DNA from: Cordilura impudica
Taxonomy: Eukaryota > Arthropoda > Insecta > Diptera > Scathophagidae
Assembly (NCBI GenBank): GCA_963682025.1
Contig: OY821518.1
Location: 30,231,991-30,295,990, forward strand
Length of the DNA stretch: 64,000 nt
Direction of reading: 5' to 3'
Positions 25,501-35,594 of the stretch are shown here, one piece after another; the stretch's first letter is position 1, and the number at the start of each line of letters is the position of its first letter. Both the position numbers and the translations under genes were made by a program. The notes beneath the pieces were generated by a model, which saw only the letters and a list, made by a program, of their open reading frames with translations, was not told the DNA's origin and searched no databases.

Positions 25501-28500
25501 CCCAAAAAAGAAAAACCCTTAAAAGCTGAGCAACTAGAACTCGAACAAAGTTCCAAACATCTGGAAGCTCTGTTGCCAGACAATATGACACGTAAATCTA
25601 GATCGAAGTCAACACAAAACAATCATAATAATCTTAAAAAGAACGACCAAGATCATATAAAATCACCCAATAATTCACAAAAACATAATGCGACTTGCAA
25701 AAATCAAACTGCGCAACAGCAAAAGGAGTCTACAGATAAACAATGCGGTGTCTGTGAAATATGTAAAATAGAATATGATGCTTTGACAATTCATTTGAAA
25801 ACTAAAGATCATGAATATTTTGCCAAAAATTCGCAAAATTTTATAGCTTTGGATTCTTTGATACACTCCTCGGCAGATGTTAATAAGTTTCTAGATGAAA
25901 ATCGTAAATTGGAAATAAAAAACGAATTGGAAGAAATGGAAGTAGATCAAGATGAATTAATGGGGCCGGAAAAAGATCCATTAGAAAATAATCATGGGTC
26001 GCAGGAAGATAATGAAGAAGACGACGACAACGATGACGATAATGATGATGATGACGACGACGAAGAAGATGGCGAAGAATCACAAAGATCGTCTTCTACA
26101 CATAAACAACGCAAATCACAAGAATTAAAATTGCATTCTCCCTCATTAAGAGAAAAATCCAAAAGGTCTACAAAAGGTAAACATTCGTCAGAGAAATTTC
26201 AACATTGTACGCTCAGCCCAGCCGCCTCAAAATCACCAAAGACACCTAGTCCTCAGAAGCCATTAGCCTTGGAAGTTAAAACACCACTAACAAGAAAAAA
26301 ACCAACGTCCACTGCGGCCATTTCACCACCAATACGTGCCATGTTGCCACCCAACTCTCTATATAAGGTAGTAGAATCCCATACCGACGTTGTAGGCACT
26401 CCTCTTAGAGGAAAGAGTGTTGCAAAAGGATTTCATGATAATCCAGCTACGGTCGTAGCTTCTCCCTCTTTGATAGTTAAATTTAAAAAGGTACGCTCTA
26501 CGGAGCTGCGGGTATTAAATGGTGAGGCTGAAAACTTTATGTTTCCTAAACAAAGAAGTACTTCTAGTGATTTACCGACAGATATCGATAGACATACCAC
26601 ATCCGATCGTTTGCAGCAAACACAAACTTCGCAGTTTTTAACATCCTCTTCATCTTCGTCATCCGAACATGATGCTGATGATGATGACGATGATGAAGAC
26701 TTCCATCTTATTCCTAAAAAATCTATGGCAAATGGTAAAAAAGCTTTAGCTAAAGGAAAAAGAAGACTATCGAAAATTTCTGCCACAAAATCAACAAATG
26801 AGGATGTTAAACAACAACAAAGCTTACCAAAGACAAAGTTTATAAAATCCCACAAGGTGGAAGTCAAACAGAGGTTTCCGAACACCCCCATCCAGCCAAA
26901 CGAACAATTAAAATCTGAACAGACGTCATCTACAACGAAAAGAAAATCTATAAACACCTCTACAATACACAAAGCCTTAATAAACAGCTCAACGAACAAA
27001 ATAATATTACCTGAGGCTACACGGAAAAGTTCACGAACAGCTACTGCTATCGTCACTGCAGCCACTACCAGTACCAGGTTGTTACAGGCTGCCGTCGATG
27101 CTGAAAAAATTAAGCAAAAATTAGGAGCAGTGAACACAACAAAATCAAAACAATTTCAAATAAAAACTTCTAAAAAGCAAATAAAACAAGAGCCAAAAAC
27201 AAGTGTTGAATCCAGCGAAGTTGAAGAAGTTACCTCAGAGGAAGAGGATGATGATGAACAAGAACTAGAGGCGAAAACTAGACAATTACGTTGTATGCGC
27301 AGATTAGTTGATAAACTGGAGGATCGGATGGGGGAGAAGAAACAATTCATAAAACCAAAAAAAATCAACAACAAAAGAAAACTAATACAAGATTTTGATT
27401 ATGAATCTGAAGACGAAGAAGATGACGATGATGATGACGACGACGACGACGACGAATATGACGTAGATTTTATCGTAGATATTGATGATGATGATGAAGA
27501 TTATATTCATAAAACCAAAGGAAAAACTAAAACTGTTTCTCAAAAAACTCAACCAAGACCACCACCTACATCACAAATAACTAAACAATCTACTCAGTCT
27601 ACTAAACTTCCGACACAAACACCCACGCAACTCAATATAGCATCTCGTAAAGAAAAACGTTTGTCGAAATTGTCGACTAAAAAGCGACCAGCAACCCAAA
27701 CTTCTCCCATAGAACTGAATTTATCATTTCGAGAAGAACGGTTAGCCAGACGGCAAAGTCGTGTAATAACACAGCTACAATTAGAACTACAGACAGGACT
27801 AGAGGATGAAATCGAAGAGGTGGTAGAGGAAAAACCTAAAAAGCAACCAGCTAAGAAACACGAAAAGATTAAAAAAAAACTTAAAAAAACACCAATGAAA
27901 ACTAAAACTCCTCCCAAACCTAAATCACTAACACCAACAACATCAACTTCAACATCAACTTCAACATCAACTTCAACTACAACATCAACTTTAGCATCTA
28001 CTTCAACATCAACTTCAACATCAACTACAACATCAACTACAACAACAACTTCAGCATCTACTTCAGCATCAACATCAACTTCAACATCAACTTCAACATC
28101 AACTTCAACATCAACTTCAACATCAACTTCAACATCAACTTCAACATCAGCTACAACATCAACTTTAACATCAACTTTAACATCAACTTCAACATCATCA
28201 CCCATAAAAATTACATCGCCCATAAAACAGGAACCTTCTCTTCCTTCGCGGTATTTCGATTATACTAAAAGTGAAAGATTGAAACAGATTCTCTATTCCT
28301 TTGAACGTCTGCCAGCCACAGATCCATGGTATCGTGTTTATAAGCGTCAGGATAATTGCGATGAAAAATATTTTGAATATTTTGGTTCAACAAAATATCG
28401 AAAATTGCCGTATGAATTGGGACCCATACCGTTTGAAGCAACTATGCTCGAGCAATCTAAACGTAAATTATGTTGCAAATTATGTCAGGGTACACAAATT

Positions 28501-31500
28501 AAAAAGGAAAATGGTAAGCCCCAGAAACATCATGTAAGAAGAGATTTATTAAATGTTTTAAAAACAGAAACCAACACGGATCAAATAAATTACTGCTCGA
28601 ATATCCAAAAAGATGACTTAACTGCATCTTCACACAATGTTAAATCCCAACCAGAACATTCCAAATCCACGCACTTATCCACACATACACAGCAGTATAC
28701 GCACAAACATAAAAAACTACATTTGTTGCAACGTTACCGCTTGGAGCTAGAACAACAGGAATTATTGCAGAGGCAAACATTAGAGGAACATGTACAAAAT
28801 AGTCAAAACACAAGAGTTCCCATTCAAGCTGACATCAAAACAGAAGATATAATCCAGGATTCCTTAAACAATAGAGAAGAGCGAGCTAGTTCTATGCATA
28901 GCAATGTCAGTAGTTGTGCTAGTAGTACCAATACTTTATGTAAATCCAAAAAAATTCGTAATAAACTTTTAAATAAAGTAGCTTTATTGGCTAATTTAGA
29001 CTTACCGCCGAGAAAATCTCCGCGAGAACATGCATCTACTTTGGCTCTGGTCAGTTGTCTCATAAAACAGCGACAGGATTCGCTGAGCAAACCAAATTCC
29101 GAAACGGATGAGCCTATTACAACAGCCACAGCCACAGTCCTAGAAACAGAAACGAAAGTTTTAGCTTTAGCGACCGAACAACTAGAAAAAGAAAGAACAC
29201 CACCACCTACTGATACCAAGACAACTTCTATAGAATCTCCCACTCCCAAAGTAATCAACTCGCCGCGTACTAGATCCCAGGCTACAACTCCTGTAGAAGA
29301 ATTACGATTTGCTACTGAAATCTCAGAGACAGTTAAAAGGATGAGAAGGGGTCGCAATATATATGATTATTCACCGCCATTTATTGGGCGAGCGGAAAGA
29401 AGTAAGCCATCTACCCGCGGCCGTGGTCGAGGAAGAGGAGGGGCAAGTTGTGTGTCTACCTCACTATGGGATAGACATACTATACCCAATTCCGACACTT
29501 GTTCGCAGACAAAAGAGACATCACAGATACCAAATACCAACAGCACCAGTACAGAACAAAATCCTGTCCACTCATCAACCAATGTCTCACGAGGTCGTCG
29601 ACGAAGGGGAAGACAAAAGGGTTACAATAATATCACGAGAAATACTCCTACTATTTTGGCATCCATACGCAAGACTGGTTCTAAAAAGGGTGTTCTAGAA
29701 TTTGAGGTAGACAATATACAAATGGAGGCTTTGAAAAAAGCCACTGCCGAACATGTTAATCCAAAACTACTGGAGTGGCAAATAGATAAATATCTTACCT
29801 TAACAGGACGAGAATATGAGTTGGAGGAAATGAGTACACAGCCTGAGGCAACAACTACCACACCACCTGAAGAAGTAGAGGAGCAAGTGGAAGGATCGAG
29901 TAATACAAATCCGCCTTCTCTAACATTTTCGAACGCTATAAATGATTTAACAATCTTAAATACACCGCCTGCCACAGATTATTTTTCCAGCGATTTTGAT
30001 CTTTGTGATTTAATCAATCATACTTCTACTCGAGACGAAGGCGGAAACGAAAATGCAGATGAAAATGGTAATCGTAAAGCAAAGAAATTTAGCATTTTCA
30101 ATGCAGAACATATGAATAAATATTATCGTAAACGTAAAAATCCCAAATCAAATCGTACGGGATGGCCCAAGGCACCCAAAAAGAAAGCCGCAACACGACA
30201 ACAGTCAATGCAAGATAAAATATATTTTCTACAAAACGGTACGATTAGAGAAGAGGATTGTATAAATTCCAGAATCGTTGGTAAACACGAATCGAAAAAT
30301 ATTCCACCACGTGCTGAAGATGAGTCAACCCAAGATCAGAGCAGAGAAAATGGTGGCGGAGTTATAACGCCCCCAGACTCAGATATAGAAGTGGAAAATG
30401 AAGTAAAACCCCTTAAACTACAAAATGAGGAAGAAGAGGACGATGATGAAGAAAGTCTTTTAATAGATGAAGATTCTCAGATGGGTATAAATGATGACTC
30501 TCAAGAGGAAGACGAAGAAGAAGAAGAGGAGGAGGAAGATGAAGAAGTAGTGACCCATGCGAGGGAAGAATTGGAAGAAGATGATACTATGGCGGATTCA
30601 ATAGATGAAGTAGTCAAACAACCATTAAAAGCTGATTCAGATGGTGACGCTGATGCTGATATAGAAGAAGCCGAAGAGGAAGATGACGAAGTATTTCATG
30701 ATGTTAGAGACTTCGAGGAGAATGAAATAGAAGAAGAAGAACAACAGCATCAGCCTATTCCCAAGAACAGCACTAAAAAATTGCTTAAGAAATGTAAAAA
30801 AACTATACCCAAAATCATACAAAACGATGATGAAGATTCCTATGAGCCACAAGAAAAACGAGCTCGATGTGGACAACACAGTCCGCTAGAGAAAATTAGA
30901 ACAAATCTCTTAAATCCTAATTCAGCTCATACTTCTACACCCACCACTCCATTTATGAGAGCTTTAAGAAGGACTCCTCAACTAAATGGCAGTTTGGGTA
31001 GTTGCGTTAGTCCCAGCGAAAAGGCAGGCGATAATTCAGATATATTTACCGTTTCCTCTGACGGTTTAGATACCGACATGGATTTAAGTAACTCACACTC
31101 TCAGCTAAGATCTACCATTATCGGAGGAGATGAAGATGATCATAGCACCTCTATTAACGCGTCTGCAACACCAAAAAGAAAATTCGATCTATCCAAATAT
31201 GCTCCCACTAATACTGTCACATGTGCCGCTGAAGCTGCCACGGCCGCTGTGAAGTCTTTAGCCATTTCTCAATTTTTGAAAAAAGAAGTTCGTGTCACCT
31301 GTAGACGTTTGCGGGCACCATTTAGACGTTTTCGTTACCGTAGATAGGGTCAGGGTTATGTTTTAATACCCATATTCGACTGAAAATTAGCAATAGATTA
31401 ACAAAAGGCTTCTTTCTTTCTTTAAAAAAAAAAAACCTAAAAAGAGAGCTTAAAATTTCTTGTTGTATTCACATAAAAATGTTTTAATGTTAAAATAAAT

Positions 31501-34500
31501 ATTGTGTAATTTATTTAGAAAACGTAAGATAAAAAATTAGAATAAATTTTTGTATAAAAAAAAATAAAAATATTTCAACATTTAAGCAAATATATTAAAT
31601 TTTTAGGCAGCCTAAAAGTATACAATACTATTTGGTTAGTTTCCTTTGAGATGGCTCAATATGCACGTAGTCGGCAGGCGAATAGAGGATTTTATTAAGT
31701 GATTGCGTTTTGCTACCAAATGATTCGGAATTTGTTTTAAATATATTTTTCCATCATATAATTTTAATGAAATCAATCATTTGACTTTGAAAATTCTATA
31801 TTTTTGGTTCTTAAAACACTAAATGTAACGAAGAATCCGAAACGTTGCTCAACTTATTTTAATGTTGTTCAGAGTCTTTTTCAATGGCGTTATAAAGTTG
31901 TCAGTTTTATTTTTATTGTTCTTATTTTACAAACTTGAAAAACTTTATTATTGCAATTTTTTTAAATTAAATTTGTTATGGAATTTATAAAATTTAAATT
32001 TTTGTTTAAAACATTTTCATTATTTATTAAATTTTCATTTTTTTTTATTATGTTTTCTAAATTTAATTAATTTTCAATTATATAGATCCTTAATGAGGTC
32101 TTAATATTGACAAAACACCTAACGGAATATATATTACAATGTATACATAAGATATTCCGAATCATATTTCAAGAATTCTATATATTTATATATATGTATA
32201 TATATATATTTTTTTTTTGTAACAAATGTAAAAAATATATATATATTTTTGTTTGGTTAGTTTGTTTTCTGGCGATTTTTGTTTTCATATAAATATATAT
32301 TATTTTTCTTTTTGTTAAATTGTGTTATGTTATGTTTCTTTGCCTGCCCCTTATTAATATATATTTGTAATACTCTAACTGAATGTAATTAAAAACAATA
32401 TCTGAATGAAATGTTTTCTAAATATAGAATATTTCAACAAACCCCTATGTTAATAATTAAAATAAAACTATGAAAATAATTTTTTACTATAAATCTAAAT
32501 CATATATAAATATAAATAAATTATTATAATCATATATATAATTTTAGTTCATAATAATTATATCAAAAAAGAAAAAAAAAATAGTAAAATAATGTCACAT
32601 TTATAATATTTTTCTGTTTAAATTAATATATTATTTTCTTCTATCAAATATTAACCATCTCTTTTATATTCTATGTAACTTAAATTATTCGGTATTAAAT
32701 ATTAAAAGTAAAACAAACAAAAATAAAATCATTAAAATAAATTTGTAATATTTCTTGTAATATTTTAATGTAATAATCGTAAAAGATATGTGGTACATTT
32801 TTTGAAAGAAAAGTGAAAAAAATTAATATTAAAAATCGAATGGAAGAGAAGAAGATTTGGTAGGATTGTAACAATTTTATGTTGCAATATAATAATAAAA
32901 AAATTTAATTGAAAAACAAGGATTATTGTTTTTATTAAGAAGATGCAACTAGTTGTAAAGCGCAACAATTTTGATTAGAATATAAATCTAGTTAAATATG
33001 GTTCAGATTACAATTACAAATATAGTTCAGTTCAAACGAAAGTAAAAAAAAACGCGATTTAGATTCCCAAATGCCGATTAACCTTAAAAGTTAAAAATAA
33101 GTTTTCAAACAAAACTGAGGACAAAAAGTAGAAAATATTTTAGTTTTTATTATACTTAAAATCCAGTCTCAGTAGATTTAGCAATATGTATGCCTTAAAT
33201 ATTCTTCTTCCTCTTGCATAATAAATCACTAATTTTCGATAAAATTTTTACGCCATTTCAGTGATTGCTATTGTATAAAAAGCGATACGTGTTCTCCTTT
33301 CACAAGTTTCACTCACATAGATAAGTTATGAATTTACTTTTGAATTCCGTTTTAGATCTACGAAAACTAATCAAATATGAAGAGCGCATGGGCATCAACA
33401 CTCAACAAAACAATTATTTCGAAAGTCTTTTTCGAAGGACCACTGCCAGTTATAGAGGTAAAATTGATAAAGAGAATGCTACAAGAACGCCAATAAGGCG
33501 TAAATCAAATGACGACCATGAATTACCAACCACCAGTAAACAAGCTGCTGCTGCAGGCAATCAGAAAGTCTTACAAGAAATAAATCATAGCAAAGGGGAT
33601 TTAAAAACATCTTCTTCGCATTATGTATCATACACCCATCAACAACGTCGTACTGCCAAAGTCAATGCAAATGGCAAAGAAGACACACTTAAAATAAGCG
33701 CTTTTATTGATTCTGGTTCAATGAAATCAATCATAGAACAGACTTTGACTCAAGTATTCGAGGAAAGATTTTCACAAAAGACTTCAAAAGCTGGTTTTAA
33801 TGAGAAGGAAAGAAGAAGCATAACTTCTCCAAAATCCATTAAAACGGTAGTGGAAGAAACTCTTAATCAAATGCAACAAAAAAGGCTTTCAGATTTACAA
33901 AAGGATTTCTCGGATCCTGGTTCTTTTAAATCAATCATTGAAGATATTGTTGAACAAGTACTGAAAGCTAAACTTTCTGATTTGGCACAAACTTCCAGAG
34001 ATGTGAATAATTTAAATCAAGACTTACAAAAAAAATTAAATGTATCCAAAGAAGGATCTAATGGAAGTCAACATGATCACTATACTAATAGATCACTAGA
34101 TACCCAATCTTTAGTTCAAGAATTACTTGCAGAGGAAGTTCCCCACAAAGATAATAATTCAAGAAAATATCCCAAATTGGACAAAGAGAATTCATCAACT
34201 TCAAATGTAACATGTTTTAAGCGCTTACGAAAGTCACAAAGAAAAAAACCAGAATGGCAAAATCCAGAAAGAACCAATGGAGGATTTGATAAACCGAGGG
34301 CTAGCAGCAATCAAACATCATCGCGTCCTCGTAGTCCAACAGCGTCTTCCAGCGTACGCAGCGGGCGCAGTAGATATAGTTCAAGTGTTATGAGTAAGTT
34401 TTGCTATTCTATGTAAGAAGCAATTTTTAATATACTAATTTATTGTCTTGTGTTTAAGTTCCTCGTTCGGCATCACAAGGACGTGATCATAAGCCTAGTT

Positions 34501-34628
34501 CCGATCCGGTGGCCCTGTATCAGTATTATAAAAAGGAATGGGAACACTTTCGGGAGCAAATACCTGGAGAAACAATGCATCATCGCTTACGTTGGAATTT
34601 GCGACAACGCATGTTGGATCGTGAATGA
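13587..34628 (+). CDS. Hyls1: HYLS1-like centriolar/ciliogenesis protein (3 exons, 19.7-kb first intron)
   Basis: Exons 13587-13686, 33356-34393 and 34459-34628 join in phase (1308 nt, 435 residues). Exon 1 begins MSHLPVDARAILHYLNELGY and ends TTAAAAG|GTATGA. Exon 2 begins after TTCCGTTTTAG and continues DLRKLIKYEERMG. The seam gives LKEFLK-DLRKLIKYE, matching the N-terminal helix-type motif of HYLS1 proteins (LG[Y/F].N[I/V]...L.EF..DL..LI). Exon 3, after ATGA|GTAAGT, encodes the family hallmark at the C-terminus: DPVALYQYYKKEWEHF, then IPGE and RLRWNLRQRML. The middle is charged and low-complexity, with three repeats of the type GS[M/F]KSII[E]..(L/V).QV...(R/K)(F/L)S. Known role of HYLS1: core centriole component needed for cilium formation. 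The whole chiffon gene lies in intron 1 on the same strand. Confidence 0.82.
16434..16522. repeat. Tandem duplication, ~45-bp unit
   Basis: Two near-identical copies of AAATTTTATATACAAATTTT followed by GATTTTAGAAGAACCAT stand side by side within HYLS1 intron 1. Confidence 0.8.
17141..17211. repeat. Perfect 20-bp inverted repeat (hairpin)
   Basis: ATGCCGTTTTCTTTTCTGAC (17141-17160) is exactly repeated in inverse at 17192-17211, with a 31-base spacer rich in CCCTTTTTT. Possibly the remains of a short-TIR MITE; it lies in HYLS1 intron 1. Confidence 0.85.
17376..17625 (+). repeat. Solo arm of the long-inverted-repeat element
   Basis: Begins ACTAGCAGATTCCAGTGCTC and continues through GAGCGCAATTTCTAGG to TATGTATGTGTGAGTAGCAA. 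The same order of motifs is found in both arms of the element at 58249-60702. Only one arm is present here. Confidence 0.6.
19075..20480 (-). pseudogene. Jockey-like LINE reverse transcriptase remnant
   Basis: Read right to left: LSKSPGFDNVPKLLLKKLP (20.4 kb, RT block), a gap with frameshifts, MLDIEKTFDTVWHNGLVFKL and TGLPQASVLSPLLYSIY, the catalytic box IAYYADDTALISS (about 19.73 kb), then KINPTKIQAIIF and VKYLGVVLDKKLTFKQHI, followed by the C-terminal SVIRPILT. A further decayed tail runs to about 19.08 kb (NKKPWRYPTNLL). It is broken into at least three frames and lacks the endonuclease and 5' part. Its right end abuts, within ~80 bases, the Tc1 element at 20562. Confidence 0.85.
20562..22195 (-). 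mobile_element. Tc1-like transposon with IR/DR ends; transposase degraded
   Basis: Complete 1634-bp element flanked by TA. The outer termini CAGTCGCTCACAGCTTATTT and CAGTCACTCACAGCTTATTT (inverted) match almost perfectly. The terminal repeats are ~200 bp long, and each carries a second inner copy of the core (GCAGCTTAAATGATG at about 20737; CATCATTTAAGCTGTGAC at about 21963): the IR/DR layout known from some Tc1-family elements. The minus-strand transposase starts MAPRTSIEMRELVLKHCKNG (21831) and reaches the catalytic region (FVDEVKVNIF, about 21.36 kb; then the region complementary to 21050-21300), but is broken by stops and frameshifts. It should still be mobilisable in trans if an active transposase exists (inference). 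Confidence 0.9.
23430..23724. mobile_element. piggyBac-type MITE (295 bp)
   Basis: Flanked by TTAA on both sides. The termini CCCTTTTACTAC and GTAGTAAAAGGG are perfect inverted repeats. A TTAA target duplication plus a CCCT terminus is characteristic of piggyBac elements. No coding capacity. It lies ~770 bp upstream of the chiffon start codon, inside HYLS1 intron 1. Confidence 0.9.
24449..24481 (+). promoter_or_regulatory. Possible uORF upstream of chiffon
   Basis: A ten-codon ORF (MKKRQPFICV) ends 11 bases before the chiffon ATG. It could dampen initiation if it is within the transcript leader, which the sequence cannot show. Confidence 0.3.
24493..31347 (+). CDS. chif: Chiffon, the Dbf4 regulatory subunit of Cdc7 kinase; 2284 aa in one exon
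   Basis: Starts at the first ATG after an in-frame TAA (24484). Three Dbf4 motifs stand in order: motif N, BRCT-like (KKPLCHFKFYLDI... to THFVTDK, about residues 87-133); motif M (RNYRPYYHLIKKPQEWPKIE, about 307-326); motif C zinc finger (CEIC-x9-H-x5-H, residues 421-440). By family knowledge these bind Cdc7, and the complex phosphorylates MCM to fire replication origins. The remaining ~1800 residues are chiffon-like: acidic tracts (about 505-530, 975-1010, 1980-2100), polyQ, a Ser-Thr repeat (1150-1235), a conserved-looking island (RYFDYTKSERLKQILYSFER onward, 1252-1335, with CCKLC), and AT-hook-like RGRGRGRGG and RGRRRRGRQKG. In Drosophila the C-terminal part is reported to act with Gcn5. 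No intron or frame break seen. Longer than the fly protein (~1.7k). Confidence 0.93.
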   Translation: MNTYRHIAPKGMQPQSDINSKCKFKNQHQQQQQLPTTPNTRNTRTTTAAAAIQLQTPTTAAAATAQATPPLHDITKRNPAVKVIKCKKPLCHFKFYLDIRDHQLTKRIEEQIKLLGGSLEFFLTPTVTHFVTDKPTTALVTTAASSTNNNNNNTSCPVTPQTPQTPQTPQTPYSLECLQSEKPSNGLVAKKTVRNSRADAILNRARRQSTINVSTPTTSYQTNKGSTLDNTSGTPLIKDILCGNNAPQPPPPYVVWQCENALRFFKKVQHELKEYLNHSNKATNKGYTVEPIHLKGGFVKIEALKRNYRPYYHLIKKPQEWPKIELTREDGAFRLSPKKEKPLKAEQLELEQSSKHLEALLPDNMTRKSRSKSTQNNHNNLKKNDQDHIKSPNNSQKHNATCKNQTAQQQKESTDKQCGVCEICKIEYDALTIHLKTKDHEYFAKNSQNFIALDSLIHSSADVNKFLDENRKLEIKNELEEMEVDQDELMGPEKDPLENNHGSQEDNEEDDDNDDDNDDDDDDEEDGEESQRSSSTHKQRKSQELKLHSPSLREKSKRSTKGKHSSEKFQHCTLSPAASKSPKTPSPQKPLALEVKTPLTRKKPTSTAAISPPIRAMLPPNSLYKVVESHTDVVGTPLRGKSVAKGFHDNPATVVASPSLIVKFKKVRSTELRVLNGEAENFMFPKQRSTSSDLPTDIDRHTTSDRLQQTQTSQFLTSSSSSSSEHDADDDDDDEDFHLIPKKSMANGKKALAKGKRRLSKISATKSTNEDVKQQQSLPKTKFIKSHKVEVKQRFPNTPIQPNEQLKSEQTSSTTKRKSINTSTIHKALINSSTNKIILPEATRKSSRTATAIVTAATTSTRLLQAAVDAEKIKQKLGAVNTTKSKQFQIKTSKKQIKQEPKTSVESSEVEEVTSEEEDDDEQELEAKTRQLRCMRRLVDKLEDRMGEKKQFIKPKKINNKRKLIQDFDYESEDEEDDDDDDDDDDDEYDVDFIVDIDDDDEDYIHKTKGKTKTVSQKTQPRPPPTSQITKQSTQSTKLPTQTPTQLNIASRKEKRLSKLSTKKRPATQTSPIELNLSFREERLARRQSRVITQLQLELQTGLEDEIEEVVEEKPKKQPAKKHEKIKKKLKKTPMKTKTPPKPKSLTPTTSTSTSTSTSTSTTTSTLASTSTSTSTSTTTSTTTTTSASTSASTSTSTSTSTSTSTSTSTSTSTSTSTSATTSTLTSTLTSTSTSSPIKITSPIKQEPSLPSRYFDYTKSERLKQILYSFERLPATDPWYRVYKRQDNCDEKYFEYFGSTKYRKLPYELGPIPFEATMLEQSKRKLCCKLCQGTQIKKENGKPQKHHVRRDLLNVLKTETNTDQINYCSNIQKDDLTASSHNVKSQPEHSKSTHLSTHTQQYTHKHKKLHLLQRYRLELEQQELLQRQTLEEHVQNSQNTRVPIQADIKTEDIIQDSLNNREERASSMHSNVSSCASSTNTLCKSKKIRNKLLNKVALLANLDLPPRKSPREHASTLALVSCLIKQRQDSLSKPNSETDEPITTATATVLETETKVLALATEQLEKERTPPPTDTKTTSIESPTPKVINSPRTRSQATTPVEELRFATEISETVKRMRRGRNIYDYSPPFIGRAERSKPSTRGRGRGRGGASCVSTSLWDRHTIPNSDTCSQTKETSQIPNTNSTSTEQNPVHSSTNVSRGRRRRGRQKGYNNITRNTPTILASIRKTGSKKGVLEFEVDNIQMEALKKATAEHVNPKLLEWQIDKYLTLTGREYELEEMSTQPEATTTTPPEEVEEQVEGSSNTNPPSLTFSNAINDLTILNTPPATDYFSSDFDLCDLINHTSTRDEGGNENADENGNRKAKKFSIFNAEHMNKYYRKRKNPKSNRTGWPKAPKKKAATRQQSMQDKIYFLQNGTIREEDCINSRIVGKHESKNIPPRAEDESTQDQSRENGGGVITPPDSDIEVENEVKPLKLQNEEEEDDDEESLLIDEDSQMGINDDSQEEDEEEEEEEEDEEVVTHAREELEEDDTMADSIDEVVKQPLKADSDGDADADIEEAEEEDDEVFHDVRDFEENEIEEEEQQHQPIPKNSTKKLLKKCKKTIPKIIQNDDEDSYEPQEKRARCGQHSPLEKIRTNLLNPNSAHTSTPTTPFMRALRRTPQLNGSLGSCVSPSEKAGDNSDIFTVSSDGLDTDMDLSNSHSQLRSTIIGGDEDDHSTSINASATPKRKFDLSKYAPTNTVTCAAEAATAAVKSLAISQFLKKEVRVTCRRLRAPFRRFRYRR
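27935..28197 (+). repeat. Coding minisatellite (TCAACATCAACT)n in chiffon
   Basis: About 20 six-base/12-base units of TCAACA/TCAACT encode an alternating Ser-Thr tract with a few Ala/Leu variants. It is pure enough to be length-variable. It divides the Dbf4 part from the C-terminal part of the protein. Confidence 0.9.
31348..33355 (+). other. chiffon 3' UTR and rest of HYLS1 intron 1
   Basis: AATAAA hexamers at about 31494 and 31540 are plausible chiffon poly(A) signals. The rest is extremely AT-rich with TATATA runs (32180-32250) and no coding pattern. The segment ends with the TTCCGTTTTAG acceptor of HYLS1 exon 2 (33355). Confidence 0.5.
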
Positions 34629-34740
34629 TAAAAAAAGAAACAAATTCTCTGTCAAAAGCAGTTAACTTTTTTTTATTTTATTTATTAACTCTTTTTTAAT
34701 TATATGGATGAAAAAGTACATTTATTAAATATTTAAATTT

Positions 34741-35586
34741 TAATTATAACGAAAATCGTATTAGTTACAATAATTTAAACATGATCTATGTAAGGCCGTG
34801 TCTACATTTTTTACTTTTACTGCTGAATACAAAAACTTGTGATTTGATTAAAAAAAGTGAAAGTGATTAGAAAAGCATTTAAAATTATATGTTTATAGAA
34901 TATGTATTACTATAACACTAACAATTCTACATATCAAAATATGTAGTAAAATCATATTTTTTCACAATTTCTTATCTCAACGCTCGAAAAACCTCGCGTA
35001 GAGAGACAATACGAGAGATAGTCTCTTACTCTAATAGCATGTTCAGACGGCAAAATGAACCACTTGATTCGCTCTCTGAATCATGAGTGTGAACCTTATG
35101 CTATGTTCACACGAACAGCAAGATTCGCGGTTCGCTCTCTCATTCACGGTTCGCGCCCGAATCATGATTGAATCTACATGATTCGCCATACAAAATTTTG
35201 AGGGCGAATCTACTTGGTTCAAAATTAACCTAGTTGTGAACCTAGAAACATTGAGTGTCGTCTCCAAGTTTGATAAGAAATTATCGCTAGTTTATCTGAA
35301 CTAGCTGTCAAAAATATATAAACAAAGAAAAAACAAAAAATTGATTTGCGCAATAAAATAGAATCATTTAACAAATAAAAAGTATATATTTACATATATA
35401 TATTCAAATAAAAATGGAAAAAATTAAATAGTGAAACGTAAAGTGTAGAAGGATATCATCAAATATTTGCACAAAAAATATAAACGTCAAAATGAAACAA
35501 GAACACTCGTCTGAACACCAAGGTTCACAATCATGATTCAGAGAGCGAATAAAGTGGTTCATTTTGCCGTCTGAACATGCTATTAG
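34741..35586 (+). mobile_element. Inverted-repeat (Harbinger-like) element, copy 1
   Basis: The right part (35031-35586) is bounded by perfect inverted arms CTAATAGCATGTTCAGACGG and its complement; matching extends over ~50 bp (GGCAAAATGAACCAC, then GATTCGCTCTCTGAATCATGA). Inside these, a second pair of inverted motifs (GTGAACCTT / AAGGTTCAC) flanks a ~440-bp core. The 290 bp to the left (from TAATTATAACGAAAATCGT) also recur in copy 2 at 53119, so the repeated unit begins at 34741, only ~110 bases after the HYLS1 stop. No coding capacity. Confidence 0.8.
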
Positions 35587-35594
35587 TGTTCAGA

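Noticed and set aside
26433..27137. 234-codon minus-strand ORF within chiffon
   Set aside because: Antisense of the chiffon coding frame; composition mirrors its acidic and lysine-rich codons, with no family resemblance.
27594..28223. 209-codon minus-strand ORF rich in VDVEVDVEVD
   Set aside because: Antisense shadow of the chiffon Ser-Thr minisatellite.
33328..33355. ATG at 33328 as the HYLS1 start
   Set aside because: The sequence just before codon D is a good acceptor (TTCCGTTTTAG), and exon 1 at 13587 gives an in-phase join and completes the HYLS1 N-terminal motif.
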